A stretch of DNA of 64,000 nt from positions 372,001 to 436,000 of the forward strand of contig NZ_LR882035.1 in NCBI RefSeq assembly GCF_904528075.1. Reading direction: 5' to 3'. This document shows positions 44,527 to 52,298 of the stretch, piece by piece. The translations under genes were made by a program, and so were the position numbers. The DNA comes from Agreia sp. COWG (GTDB taxonomy: Bacteria; Actinomycetota; Actinomycetes; Actinomycetales; Microbacteriaceae). Under the pieces are notes generated by a model. That model worked only from the letters and a program-made list of their open reading frames with translations, was not told where the DNA came from and made no database searches. The first letter of the stretch is position 1; every line of letters starts with the position of its first letter.

Positions 44527-45504
44527 CTAACGGGTGGAGCGGTACCACTCTTTGTCATGTCTGCTCAAAGCTATTTCGCTGGGTGATTGCCGTGCGGCCA
44601 GCTCCCATAGTCCACGGGAGTCGTACGAATGCGTCACCGCCGCCAGATCAACGTGGCGCGAGGAGAGTCCCAGGGTTTCGGCACGTTCCAACGCATGGGC
44701 GTAGGCCACCACCTTCTGCGGCGCCGCAATGTTCCAGGCGTCCGTAATCGCTCCCACCAGCGTCTTGATAGTCACCGGCTCTACGTTCGCGGCATGCCAT
44801 ATCGAGGGCGTCGTCTCCTGGTACTGCAGACTTCGGGCGGCGATAGAGACCAAGTAGCCGAGGTCAGCTACGCGGATGACTGACGTCCGCGCCCGACCTC
44901 CCCCGATGAGGCTGTCAAGAGCAAGTGTGATTCGCCCGAGTGATGGGAGAACCCACACATCACCTGCTCCGTATACGAGGGCCGGTCTGATGACGCTCCC
45001 GCCGGCATTGAGAACTATTTCTTCCGCCTCCACCCGACTTGCGCTGAGAGGCGACCTTGGCCTCAGCGGCAGTGTGCCGACGCGAGCGTTGTGGTGGGGT
45101 CCATCTCCGTAAACCGCCGTCGTGCTGATGTAGAGGAAGTTGCTGATTCCATTCCGGCCAGCAGCTTCGACAAGATTCCGTGTCCCCTCTACGTTGACCT
45201 CTCTGCACATATCAGGATCGGATCCGATGTAGCTTGCCGAATGGATCACCGTTTCGGCACCGGCTGAAGCTGACAAAAGTGCCCTCTTGTCCCTAATATC
45301 CCCATTTACCGTCCGGGCTCTCAGGCATGACGTACCGGCACGTCTAAGCGCGGTAACGGGCGATGAGAATTCGTCCACCAGTGCAGTCATGATGGCAGAG
45401 CCGATGAATCCATTGCTTCCGGTGAGAAAAATTCTGCTCTCACCGCTTTGGGCGCGCTCGGTTGTCGACTTCGGTATCCCCTGGCGTTCGGCGCGTTCTT
45501 TCAT
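44527..45504 (-). CDS. NAD-dependent epimerase/dehydratase-like protein of the butyrolactone signalling set
   Basis: 325 residues; ATG at 45504 with GCGGAGAAC upstream. NAD-binding GSNGFIGSAIMTAL after a 25-residue extension, YISTTAVYGDGPHH, then LSASRVEAEEIV where extended SDR enzymes have YxxSKxxAE; both the catalytic Tyr and Lys are changed. It starts 44 bases from, and divergent to, the ScbR-like gene. In streptomycetes, reductases beside afsA reduce butenolide intermediates; that role is an inference here. Altered active site makes a different chemistry possible. Confidence 0.8.
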   Translation of the reverse strand: MKERAERQGIPKSTTERAQSGESRIFLTGSNGFIGSAIMTALVDEFSSPVTALRRAGTSCLRARTVNGDIRDKRALLSASAGAETVIHSASYIGSDPDMCREVNVEGTRNLVEAAGRNGISNFLYISTTAVYGDGPHHNARVGTLPLRPRSPLSASRVEAEEIVLNAGGSVIRPALVYGAGDVWVLPSLGRITLALDSLIGGGRARTSVIRVADLGYLVSIAARSLQYQETTPSIWHAANVEPVTIKTLVGAITDAWNIAAPQKVVAYAHALERAETLGLSSRHVDLAAVTHSYDSRGLWELAARQSPSEIALSRHDKEWYRSTR

Positions 45505-45548
45505 GTTCTCCGCTGTATCGTTATGCGGGACAAACCGCTGGGAGGGTC

Positions 45549-46190
45549 ATGGCGAGGCAAGCGCGAGCGGAGGCAACTCGAGGGGCAATAGTTCAAGCGG
45601 CCGGACTCGTCTTCGCTCGAACCAGTTATGCGGCTGCGACTCTCACGCAGGTCATCGCGCAGGCTGGTGTCACCCAGGGCTCTCTGTATTTTCATTTTGA
45701 TTCCAAACAAGATCTGGCGCTGGAGGTCGTAAGACTGCAGCACGAGAGATCAATCGCGGTGGGTATGAATTTCCTCGCTGGGGACGGGCCGGGTCTCGAC
45801 GCTCTCGTAGAGCTTTCATCCGCACTTGCACATCAGATGAAGACCGATCCGATTGTCACCGGTGGCCTGCGGCTGACGACCGAGTCACCTGAACTTTTCC
45901 CCGAGTATGTGAAAGAGCCATACACGGATTGGATCTCGACCGGCGAGGCGTTGATCAGGCGGGCTCAAGATGATGGTGATATCGCGCTCTCGCTCGATGC
46001 ACACTCGTGGGCGGGGGTCGTGATCGCGTGTTTTACAGGAGTCCAAGTAGTATCCCAGGCGATGTCGAGGTGGGATGATCTCTTCCCGCGTCTGGAGCTC
46101 ATGTGGCACGCGCTCCTTCCTTCTATGGTTTCCGGTCGACGGGCTGGAGACGTGGCGGAGCTCGCGGCGTTGTCGCGATCGAAGATGTGA
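45549..46190 (+). CDS. ScbR/ArpA-like gamma-butyrolactone receptor (TetR family)
   Basis: 213 residues from the ATG at 45549 (GGGAGGGTC just before). N-terminal HTH: RGAIVQAAGLVFARTSYAAATLTQVIAQAGVTQGSLYFHFDSKQDLALEVVRLQHE (split). The TQGSLYFHF..K..LA block and the length fit autoregulator receptors of the ArpA/ScbR group. It lies beside an AfsA-like synthase gene (convergent) and an epimerase gene (divergent). It would repress its targets until an autoregulator binds. The best target is the palindrome at 47490-47518. Ligand identity is unknown. Confidence 0.85.
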   Translation: MARQARAEATRGAIVQAAGLVFARTSYAAATLTQVIAQAGVTQGSLYFHFDSKQDLALEVVRLQHERSIAVGMNFLAGDGPGLDALVELSSALAHQMKTDPIVTGGLRLTTESPELFPEYVKEPYTDWISTGEALIRRAQDDGDIALSLDAHSWAGVVIACFTGVQVVSQAMSRWDDLFPRLELMWHALLPSMVSGRRAGDVAELAALSRSKM

Positions 46191-46197
46191 AAGATGG

Positions 46198-46242
46198 CTC
46201 TGACGATCTCGAACAGGTCGAGCGATCATTTCAGCGTCAGAG
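46198..46242. terminator. Hairpin between convergent scbR-like and afsA-like genes
   Basis: CTCTGACG (46198-46205) pairs with CGTCAGAG (46235-46242), with a smaller CTCGA/TCGAG hairpin inside. It overlaps the last codons of the afsA-like gene. Weak evidence as a terminator for either gene. Confidence 0.35.
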
Positions 46243-47224
46243 TCGCCAGTATCGCTGTCTGACCCTCTTGGCAAACTCGTAGCTGCAGTGGCGCCTGACC
46301 ATGTTCGGCTGCAGTCGCCTCGATTTTCTCGACAGAGAACGAGAGATCGAGTTCGACAAATCTCGCGAACTCGCCGTCGAAATCAACGATGTCGTGATCC
46401 TCTCGGCCTGTCACGGCTTGCGCAACCTGCCGCATGACCTCGAGTGCCAGCATGCCAGGAAGGTGATCGACAGGGTGGTCGAAGAAGACTGGGTGCCGGG
46501 CGTCGATCAGCACATCCCACGGTCCCGTCGACAAGGTCGTACGACTTGATATCGACGCACCGCGATTGCCCATGAGGTTCGAAATGTCGCTTGTTGCCAC
46601 CTCACATGGCGCGATTGATCGGTGGGCCCTTGAACCCCTCATGCGGTCGTAAACACGGGGAGCGAGAAGCTGAAGGTCTCCCACGCCGCGGGCGATGAGA
46701 TCTCCGCCGGCGAAAAACTCCACATTTGTTCGTAACCGATAGACGCCAGAGGTATTTGATCGCACATTGTCGACGTTGACGATCATGTCGATCTCCGCAG
46801 AGGCGACGAGTGCCGCGCACCATCGTTCGACCAAGGAGAGCTGGATTCCTTTCATGAGAAAACGCTGGTCCATGGGAATGTCGTAAAACGAATGGGCGAC
46901 CAGGATCGTCGCCTGTCGTAAGGTTTCGGCGATGAGTACTGCGTCGACACGACCGTTGTCGACTTGATAGTAGAAGTGGCGTCGAGGCCATTGGCCGCTG
47001 AGATAAAAGGTGTCAGGGGCTATCGCCTCGGCCTCGGTAAGAAACACCTCCGACAGAGCATGCCGATGGACTAATTGTCTTGGCACAAGTGTTTGAGCTC
47101 TCCGGTAATGAGGCCGGCCTGGCTGAGGCTCTGCTTTGGACTGCACTACGTTCCTCGGCCGGTGGGGAGTTCTGATGGGTACGACGATTGTGGTTTTCCC
47201 TTCAAGATTGGCGTCGACGAGCAT
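46226..47224 (-). CDS. AfsA/ScbA-family autoregulator synthase
   Basis: 332 residues; ATG at 47224 with AGGG before it. Two hot-dog (A-factor synthesis) repeats are visible. The first has QLVHRHALSEVFLTEAEAI, SGQWPRRHFYY and AVLIAETLRQATILVAH. The second has DARHPVFFDHPVDHLPGMLALEVMRQ, with the family-typical DHPxDHxPGM. AfsA proteins condense a beta-ketoacyl group with dihydroxyacetone phosphate to start gamma-butyrolactone synthesis. The gene shares a 417-base promoter region with the divergent lanthipeptide operon. This is unusual outside streptomycetes and relatives. Confidence 0.88.
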   Translation of the reverse strand: MLVDANLEGKTTIVVPIRTPHRPRNVVQSKAEPQPGRPHYRRAQTLVPRQLVHRHALSEVFLTEAEAIAPDTFYLSGQWPRRHFYYQVDNGRVDAVLIAETLRQATILVAHSFYDIPMDQRFLMKGIQLSLVERWCAALVASAEIDMIVNVDNVRSNTSGVYRLRTNVEFFAGGDLIARGVGDLQLLAPRVYDRMRGSRAHRSIAPCEVATSDISNLMGNRGASISSRTTLSTGPWDVLIDARHPVFFDHPVDHLPGMLALEVMRQVAQAVTGREDHDIVDFDGEFARFVELDLSFSVEKIEATAAEHGQAPLQLRVCQEGQTAILATLTLK

Positions 47225-47641
47225 TTTTGGCCCTGCGCATTGAAACTTGATGGTAAATCAAACAAAGCGTTCAGTCGGTATATTTTGACGGATTCGTCAT
47301 ACCAATGCTGTGTAGCGCGTTCGATCAAGAGGATTCTGCCGAGATCGTGAATCCCTGCGTGGATCGGGCGACGCGAAGGTCGGAATCGTCGTCGTCGATT
47401 TGGGCCAGTGACGCGTGTGCAGCGCGAGGTGGCGTAATCGAAATTACCTAAATCGATATCACCTACGCCGAATCCGTGCGTTATGTTTGAAACAAATAAC
47501 CGATTTGGTTATTGGTTTATAAGACGGTCTTGCTATCGGAACGTGCATTCGTTCAGACGCCGAATGGCATATGTGATCCATGGATGGTCATGCCGCACGT
47601 GGCGAACCCGTCAGCTCTCCACCACACCTTGAGGACGGCCA
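47225..47641. promoter_or_regulatory. Bidirectional promoter region between afsA-like gene and lanthipeptide operon
   Basis: 417 bases, clearly AT-richer than the flanks, with no supportable gene. It contains the 29-base palindrome at 47490-47518 and a smaller one, GTAAT-CGAA-ATTAC, at 47434-47447. The operon start codon (GTG 47642) follows a GAGG ribosome site. Confidence 0.6.
47490..47518. promoter_or_regulatory. Candidate autoregulator-receptor operator (ARE-like palindrome)
   Basis: AAACAAATAACC (47490-47501) and GGTTATTGGTTT (47507-47518) pair at 11 of 12 positions around GATTT. Length, AT-rich arms and AACC/GGTT cores resemble AREs bound by ScbR/ArpA-type receptors. It lies 266 bases from the afsA-like start and 123 bases before the operon. 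Confidence 0.55.
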
Positions 47642-48382
47642 GTGTTACCTAACGAAGACCTTTACGCCGGACGGCTGCCTGAAATCTACGACCTGATGTA
47701 CCCGGATGTCTTCGGAGATATTGCGAGTTTTGTGGCTTTCGTTGAGGAACGGGCAGCCGGTAAAAGACTTCTCGAGTTTGGAGTCGGAACTGGTCGCCTT
47801 GCGCTACCGCTGGCGGACGCAGGATTCGACGTTACGGGGACGGACGTTTCGCCGGGGATGCTCGCCGCCCTAGCTGTGAAAGACGAATCGAGTCGTGTTT
47901 CGGTCGTTGAATCCAATTTCATCAGCGATCGGGTTGACGGCGAATTCGATGTCGTCCTCTTGATGATCAACACGATATTCGTAGCCCGAAATCTTGCGGA
48001 GCAGATCAGCGTTTTTAACAACGCTGCAGCCAGCCTCGCGCCCGACGGATTCTTTCTTGTCGAGACATTCAACCCAGCGCATTTTCATCAGCTCGATAGT
48101 CCTGAGGTGCAGATGCGAACGCTGGATGACACCACCGTTCTGTTTGAGCAGTATTCCGTTGAACCGACCAGTCAATTACTTTTTGCCCAGAATGTCGTGT
48201 TGGGGCGAGGCGAGCTCTTCACGTTTACGCACCTACTGCACTACATGTTTCCGCTCGAAATGGATGCAGCCGCCAAGAACGCAGGCCTGGTCATCACCGA
48301 ACGGTTCGCGCATTGGAGTGGAATTCCGTATGACTCGACGAGTCCCCGATGTCTCTCGGTCTACCGAAAGTCCGCGATATGA
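47642..48382 (+). CDS. Class I SAM-dependent methyltransferase of the lanthipeptide operon
   Basis: 246 residues from a GTG (GAGGACGGCCA upstream). SAM-binding motif LLEFGVGTGRLALPLA, acidic GTDVSPGM and FDVVLLMINTIF. Class V lanthipeptide clusters such as lexapeptide carry an N-methyltransferase that dimethylates the mature N-terminus; this is a plausible role. The second codon is TTA, rare in such genomes. The stop overlaps the kinase start (ATGA). Confidence 0.85.
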   Translation: MLPNEDLYAGRLPEIYDLMYPDVFGDIASFVAFVEERAAGKRLLEFGVGTGRLALPLADAGFDVTGTDVSPGMLAALAVKDESSRVSVVESNFISDRVDGEFDVVLLMINTIFVARNLAEQISVFNNAAASLAPDGFFLVETFNPAHFHQLDSPEVQMRTLDDTTVLFEQYSVEPTSQLLFAQNVVLGRGELFTFTHLLHYMFPLEMDAAAKNAGLVITERFAHWSGIPYDSTSPRCLSVYRKSAI

Positions 48383-49470
48383 CCAGTCGTAACCAATCGA
48401 GACGTGTCTACGACCAGACGAAGCCGATTCTGGAACAAATTGGTAAGGCTGAAGCCGACATCGTCGACGTGAAGCCTCTGCTCGGACGAAACGTGAGCGG
48501 AATCTATACGTTCGATGACGGCCTCGAGATATTTGTGAAACGAATAACAGGACTCGGCGCCGAAGGCAGACACTTTCGGAGCGTCTCCTTCGAAAACGCG
48601 GTCAGCAGAAGCGACGACTCGACTGGGATGAGAGCGCCCAAGCTGATTGCATCGATGCCCACTCACAATCTGCTCGCATACTCCTACGTTTCGAACGGTG
48701 CAGGATTCGGGAAGTCCATCCGCGATGATGAGGCCACGGATGGTGAGTTTGCCCGAGTCGGACGCGGATTGGCTGCATTGCACCGGCTCGCCGTGACGGC
48801 ACCCGAATTGACAGACGCCACCGCACCATTCCTGCCCCCCAGTGGGCCTAATGCGCTCTCGGTAAACATGTATTTCGGCCAGACGATGGGCCAGCTCGAG
48901 ATGTGGCGCTACATCCAGCGAGACGATGTTCTCCGTAAGGCCTTGGATGTACTCGTAGAGCCCGGGGAACCCGCCAGTCGTGTTCCCGTCCACGGCGACT
49001 TGAGAGGAGATCAGATTCTCTTGACCTCCAACGAGTGTTGGATCATCGACTGGGAAGAGTTTCGCCTAGGTGATGCGGCGCGAGATATCGGCGCCATGCT
49101 CGGTGAAATTTTCTACCATCGGATGCGTTCGAGTATCACGTCATTGGCGGTGGCCTCAGACAGCGTCACCGACCGAGACGTCATTGAGCACGGTTCGCGC
49201 GCTATCGACGAGGTGGTTCCAAAAACACGTCTCCTCTGGGAGAGCTATCTGCACGCAGCCGATGCCGGCTCAGCTACCGATGATTTTGTCGAGCGATGCA
49301 TAGGTTTCTTCGGGTGGCAGCTCTTCGATCGAGCCCTGGCTTCCGGCACATTTTTTGGGCGTATATCTGCTCTTGATCGAGCACTGGCTGGTATCGGACG
49401 AGAAGCCATCGTCGGTGGCGCCGCTTACGGAACCACCCTGGGGCTCTCGCTCGAAAAGAGGGCGGCGTGA
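48379..49470 (+). CDS. Phosphotransferase-like kinase of class V lanthipeptide dehydration (LanK-like)
   Basis: 363 residues from the ATG at 48379. APH/choline-kinase fold: ATP-binding Lys in IFVKRI (about 54), catalytic loop HGDLRGDQILL at 205-215 and metal-binding IIDWEE at 222-227, so it looks catalytically complete. In lexapeptide-type (LxmK), pristinin-type and thioviridamide-type pathways a kinase of this family phosphorylates Ser/Thr of the precursor, and a HopA1 protein next to it eliminates phosphate. The HopA1 gene follows with a 4-base overlap. Aminoglycoside resistance is unlikely in this context. Confidence 0.8.
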   Translation: MTSRNQSRRVYDQTKPILEQIGKAEADIVDVKPLLGRNVSGIYTFDDGLEIFVKRITGLGAEGRHFRSVSFENAVSRSDDSTGMRAPKLIASMPTHNLLAYSYVSNGAGFGKSIRDDEATDGEFARVGRGLAALHRLAVTAPELTDATAPFLPPSGPNALSVNMYFGQTMGQLEMWRYIQRDDVLRKALDVLVEPGEPASRVPVHGDLRGDQILLTSNECWIIDWEEFRLGDAARDIGAMLGEIFYHRMRSSITSLAVASDSVTDRDVIEHGSRAIDEVVPKTRLLWESYLHAADAGSATDDFVERCIGFFGWQLFDRALASGTFFGRISALDRALAGIGREAIVGGAAYGTTLGLSLEKRAA

Positions 49471-50450
49471 TCATCATCGAACAGCAGCGGGGTCTTGATG
49501 AGCGGATCGCTCCGGGCATGGCCTGGATCGTGAACCAGACAACAATGTCGGGCACTGGAGACGATTTGCGGGCGAGCTTCCAAGATGAAGAATTCGTCGC
49601 GGAAACCGAGTCGGAGCTGACTCAGAAGATATCTTCCTATCTCTACCGCGTATGCCACGCAGGTCTCATTGCCGAGGCCGATTCCGAGTTTTTGCCGGCC
49701 CTTAGCGAGGATCGGGACTTCGAGACGCAACTATTTCATGCTGCGCATCGAACTGACCGGATCGAGACGTTACCTGTGGTCGGCTCGATCGAGGGCCAAG
49801 ACGGACTTGTGATCAAGCTCCAGGGGCTAAGAGTCCTTTTTCCGTCGGAGCGCATCATCTCTGTCGGCGACGAGACGGCGGACGTATTGCTGCCCTCCGT
49901 CGAGTCGCGGTTATCGCTCGGATTCATGTTCTACACCACCCGTCGCGGCGCAGGCACGATGTCACGTCCGCTCCGCATCTACAGACACATTTCGAGCGCC
50001 GCCGAAGGCCTTGAGGTCTGGAGACATCTGACGAGGTGGGCGGAGACAGAAAACCTGCCCCTTCGAGCGAAAATCATTTCTGCACAGGCCGCATTTCCAC
50101 GCAACGATGCACTTGTCGCATATCTACCCTCCGAGGCGTGGCATCGAATCGGAGATCTCGCATGCCTACTCGCGAGTGAGAATCCAGCCGCCGCCCGTTC
50201 GATATACACCCGTCCGCTAGCGCCCGGGGTAGGTCTGGCTTGGGAGCCTTTCGACGTTCAGGGGACCCGCACACAGATCAGCTTTGGAGAGCATCGAAGC
50301 GCTGCGGTGGCACGTGGAATCGTCGCTGGGAAGGGCAACCGTTCGGCCACCGTTGCCGCGGTGCGCTCACAACTCCTGGCATCGAATATCGACCCTATGG
50401 CGGTTTATAGAAATCTCGACTCGCCGCCGCTTGAGTGGTGGGTCTCTTAG
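49467..50450 (+). CDS. HopA1-domain protein (LanY-like lyase)
   Basis: 327 residues from a GTG overlapping the kinase stop. Features of the HopA1 fold as found in RiPP clusters: LRIYRHISSAAEG, PLRAKIISAQAAFPRNDALVAYLPSEAW (split), ARSIYTRPLAPGVGLAWEP and ISFGEHRSAAVARGIV. In class V lanthipeptide and thioamitide pathways the HopA1 protein acts with the phosphotransferase to give dehydroalanine and dehydrobutyrine. The gene is directly upstream of the two precursor genes. Confidence 0.8.
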   Translation: MIIIEQQRGLDERIAPGMAWIVNQTTMSGTGDDLRASFQDEEFVAETESELTQKISSYLYRVCHAGLIAEADSEFLPALSEDRDFETQLFHAAHRTDRIETLPVVGSIEGQDGLVIKLQGLRVLFPSERIISVGDETADVLLPSVESRLSLGFMFYTTRRGAGTMSRPLRIYRHISSAAEGLEVWRHLTRWAETENLPLRAKIISAQAAFPRNDALVAYLPSEAWHRIGDLACLLASENPAAARSIYTRPLAPGVGLAWEPFDVQGTRTQISFGEHRSAAVARGIVAGKGNRSATVAAVRSQLLASNIDPMAVYRNLDSPPLEWWVS

Positions 50451-50522
50451 ATCTGGCAAGACATGTCAGAGGGGGGACATAGATGACTCCCGTAGGAACA
50501 TCAACTGAATTGGAGAAGAAAG

Positions 50523-50729
50523 ATGATCACCGAACTATCTGCAGACTCACTTGTTTCCGGCTATCGCACCTATGCGCAGGCTCCCGACCTCGCCGAGATC
50601 ACGGAGTCTGCCCCTGCTGCAACGCCCGCAATCCTCAGTTTCATTGCGGGCTCCTCGGTGGGCTGCGGCAGCGCGATCAGTGTGGTCAGCGCCGGAGGCG
50701 TCGGAACCACAATCGCCATCGGCTGCTAG
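50523..50729 (+). CDS. Lanthipeptide precursor peptide 1
   Basis: 68 residues; ATG with GGAGAAGAAAG before it. Leader segment LVSGYRTYAQA (10-20) matches LIAGFTTYAGS of the second precursor. The C-terminal half is Ser/Thr/Gly/Ala/Val-rich with only two Cys, at 48 (SSVGC) and 68, the last residue (TTIAIGC). Ser/Thr for dehydration and Cys for ring formation are thus present; the last Cys with Thr63 gives T-x4-C, suitable for an AviMeCys ring made by the LanD-type decarboxylase. Cleavage site between leader and core is not certain; an Ala/Pro-rich stretch at 30-36 is the probable area. Confidence 0.82.
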   Translation: MITELSADSLVSGYRTYAQAPDLAEITESAPAATPAILSFIAGSSVGCGSAISVVSAGGVGTTIAIGC

Positions 50730-50766
50730 CACTTTCGAACACCACTAGACCTCAAAGGAGAATCAA

Positions 50767-50973
50767 ATGAACAATGCTCAGACCCTTATTGCCGGATTCA
50801 CGACCTACGCGGGGAGCGCAGAGATCACTGCTCTCGGAGCAGAAGCTGCTCCGGGGTTCAGCCCCGTCTCTGTGTTTCTCACTGCGTCATCGCCCGAATG
50901 TGTCGCCTTCTCGATAGGAGCCAGCGCCGGCGCCGTTACGAGCACCAGCGTCACCATCGGGGCGGGTTGCTAG
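50767..50973 (+). CDS. Lanthipeptide precursor peptide 2
   Basis: 68 residues; strong ribosome site AAAGGAGAATCAA. Leader LIAGFTTYAGS at 7-17. Two Cys: 45 (SSPEC) and the last residue 68 (SVTIGAGC). The SSxxC centre and the terminal T-I-x-x-G-C are shared with peptide 1 while the remaining core differs, as for paralogous or two-component peptides. The gene starts 37 bases after the first and is followed by a 17-bp perfect hairpin. Confidence 0.82.
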   Translation: MNNAQTLIAGFTTYAGSAEITALGAEAAPGFSPVSVFLTASSPECVAFSIGASAGAVTSTSVTIGAGC

Positions 50974-50990
50974 GCCGGACCCGGTAACAG

Positions 50991-51028
50991 CCTCGCGGGC
51001 CGATTCGACTCCGAATCGGCCCGCGAGG
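50991..51028 (+). terminator. Hairpin (probable partial terminator) between precursor and processing genes
   Basis: CCTCGCGGGCCGATTCG (50991-51007) and 51012-51028 are exact complements with a 4-base loop. There is no T-run, so it likely reduces rather than stops readthrough, or protects the upstream message end, giving more precursor than enzyme. Confidence 0.75.
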
Positions 51029-51056
51029 AGCCAAGATCCATGCCTAAAGGATATTC

Positions 51057-52298
51057 GTGCAAAAAGCCAAGTCTCAGCCCGCGCCCCCATTGGTGGTAGC
51101 CGCGCAGATGCCCGGTGCAGGGGCTCTAGCAATCACACTCGCTGTGCCTGCGGGAACTACCTCGGAGACAGCCGGCGAGTCCGGTTTTGCTCACCTGATC
51201 GAACATCTACTTCACAGGTACGCTGTCGCAGGAGCGGGACCCTCTATTGAGCGTGTCGTTCATGCGTCGGGTGGTATCTCCAACGCCCAGACATACGCAT
51301 TTCATACCGAATTCACATTCGTGGTGCCAAGGCCGGCAGATGCAATCGAAGTTCGTGAATGGATCGATCTGGCCACAGGTCGACTGGCATGGCCAGTGTT
51401 GTCTGTCGAAGGAATCGAAGCCGAAAAACGGGTCATCGAGCGCGAAGTCCGGACTCGTCTAGCAAGCTCACCTTTTGCTTGCTTTCCATGGAAGGACGCC
51501 CTGGGGGCGCTTTCCCATGACTTTGCTTTTACTCACGATGGATATGCCCAACTGGACGATATTGATGCGGCAGATGAATCGTCGGTCCAGCGTTTTTTCT
51601 CTGACAACTACGGCGCCGGATCCTCCGTCGTGTCAGTCGTTTCCGAATTCTCACTTGATGACCTTATGGCGGCAGGTGTGGGGGGTCTTCGTGACTTACC
51701 CACCTCTGCTCGGCCCAGATCCACGGCAATGGACGGTTTGGGCCAGGGGCATAGGGTCGACCTAGTCTGGCCAGAATTGGCCGGATGGGTCCGTGCGGAC
51801 GTTCGAGGAATTCCAATGACGGGAGACCCGACCGAAGCTCGCGCCACTGCGATGGTGAGTGCTGGCGTCGCGAGAAAACTCTCGCCCGAGTGCATGTGGC
51901 AGTCAGGTCTGTACGGGCCGGAATTTGGGCCCGACTACTCACTACTGCTTGCGATGAGCGCGGGTCCGGACGGCTCAGAGGATTTGCCAGCGGTGATTCC
52001 TCTTGCTGAGCTGAGTAAGGTACACGCTTTGCACGAGGTCGTTGCCGAAGCTGTTGCTGAGGCATTGACCGCCTATGACCGGGTCCTCGGCGCTACGGCA
52101 TCGTTCGCAAGCCTCGTTGCCAGGGACATACTGTTTGGTCTGCGTACGTATGCCACCCGCGAGGCGATCATCGCGGTAGATGCACGCGCTGTCCTCGACT
52201 ACTTCGAGGCTGCCGCCGGGTGCCCGACGGGAGTTGTGGTCCGAAGAGGAACTGCTCGGGCCGTTCTAGAAAGATCCGATGTGGTGCATCATGACTGA
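51057..52298 (+). CDS. M16 zinc peptidase, catalytic subunit (leader processing)
   Basis: 413 residues from a GTG (AAAGGATATTC upstream). Inverted zinc motif HLIEH at 46-50 (GFAHLIEHLLHRY) and a downstream Glu in GIEAEKRVIEREV (about 121-130) complete the M16 site. No signal peptide, so it acts in the cytosol. With the next gene it forms the two-subunit M16 pair seen in class V lanthipeptide and other RiPP clusters, probably removing the leader. Overlaps the next gene by 8 bases. Confidence 0.85.
   Translation: MQKAKSQPAPPLVVAAQMPGAGALAITLAVPAGTTSETAGESGFAHLIEHLLHRYAVAGAGPSIERVVHASGGISNAQTYAFHTEFTFVVPRPADAIEVREWIDLATGRLAWPVLSVEGIEAEKRVIEREVRTRLASSPFACFPWKDALGALSHDFAFTHDGYAQLDDIDAADESSVQRFFSDNYGAGSSVVSVVSEFSLDDLMAAGVGGLRDLPTSARPRSTAMDGLGQGHRVDLVWPELAGWVRADVRGIPMTGDPTEARATAMVSAGVARKLSPECMWQSGLYGPEFGPDYSLLLAMSAGPDGSEDLPAVIPLAELSKVHALHEVVAEAVAEALTAYDRVLGATASFASLVARDILFGLRTYATREAIIAVDARAVLDYFEAAAGCPTGVVVRRGTARAVLERSDVVHHD

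Noticed and set aside
48379..49470. Aminoglycoside resistance phosphotransferase
   Set aside because: The fold is the same, but coupling to a HopA1 gene and RiPP precursors makes a biosynthetic kinase far more likely.
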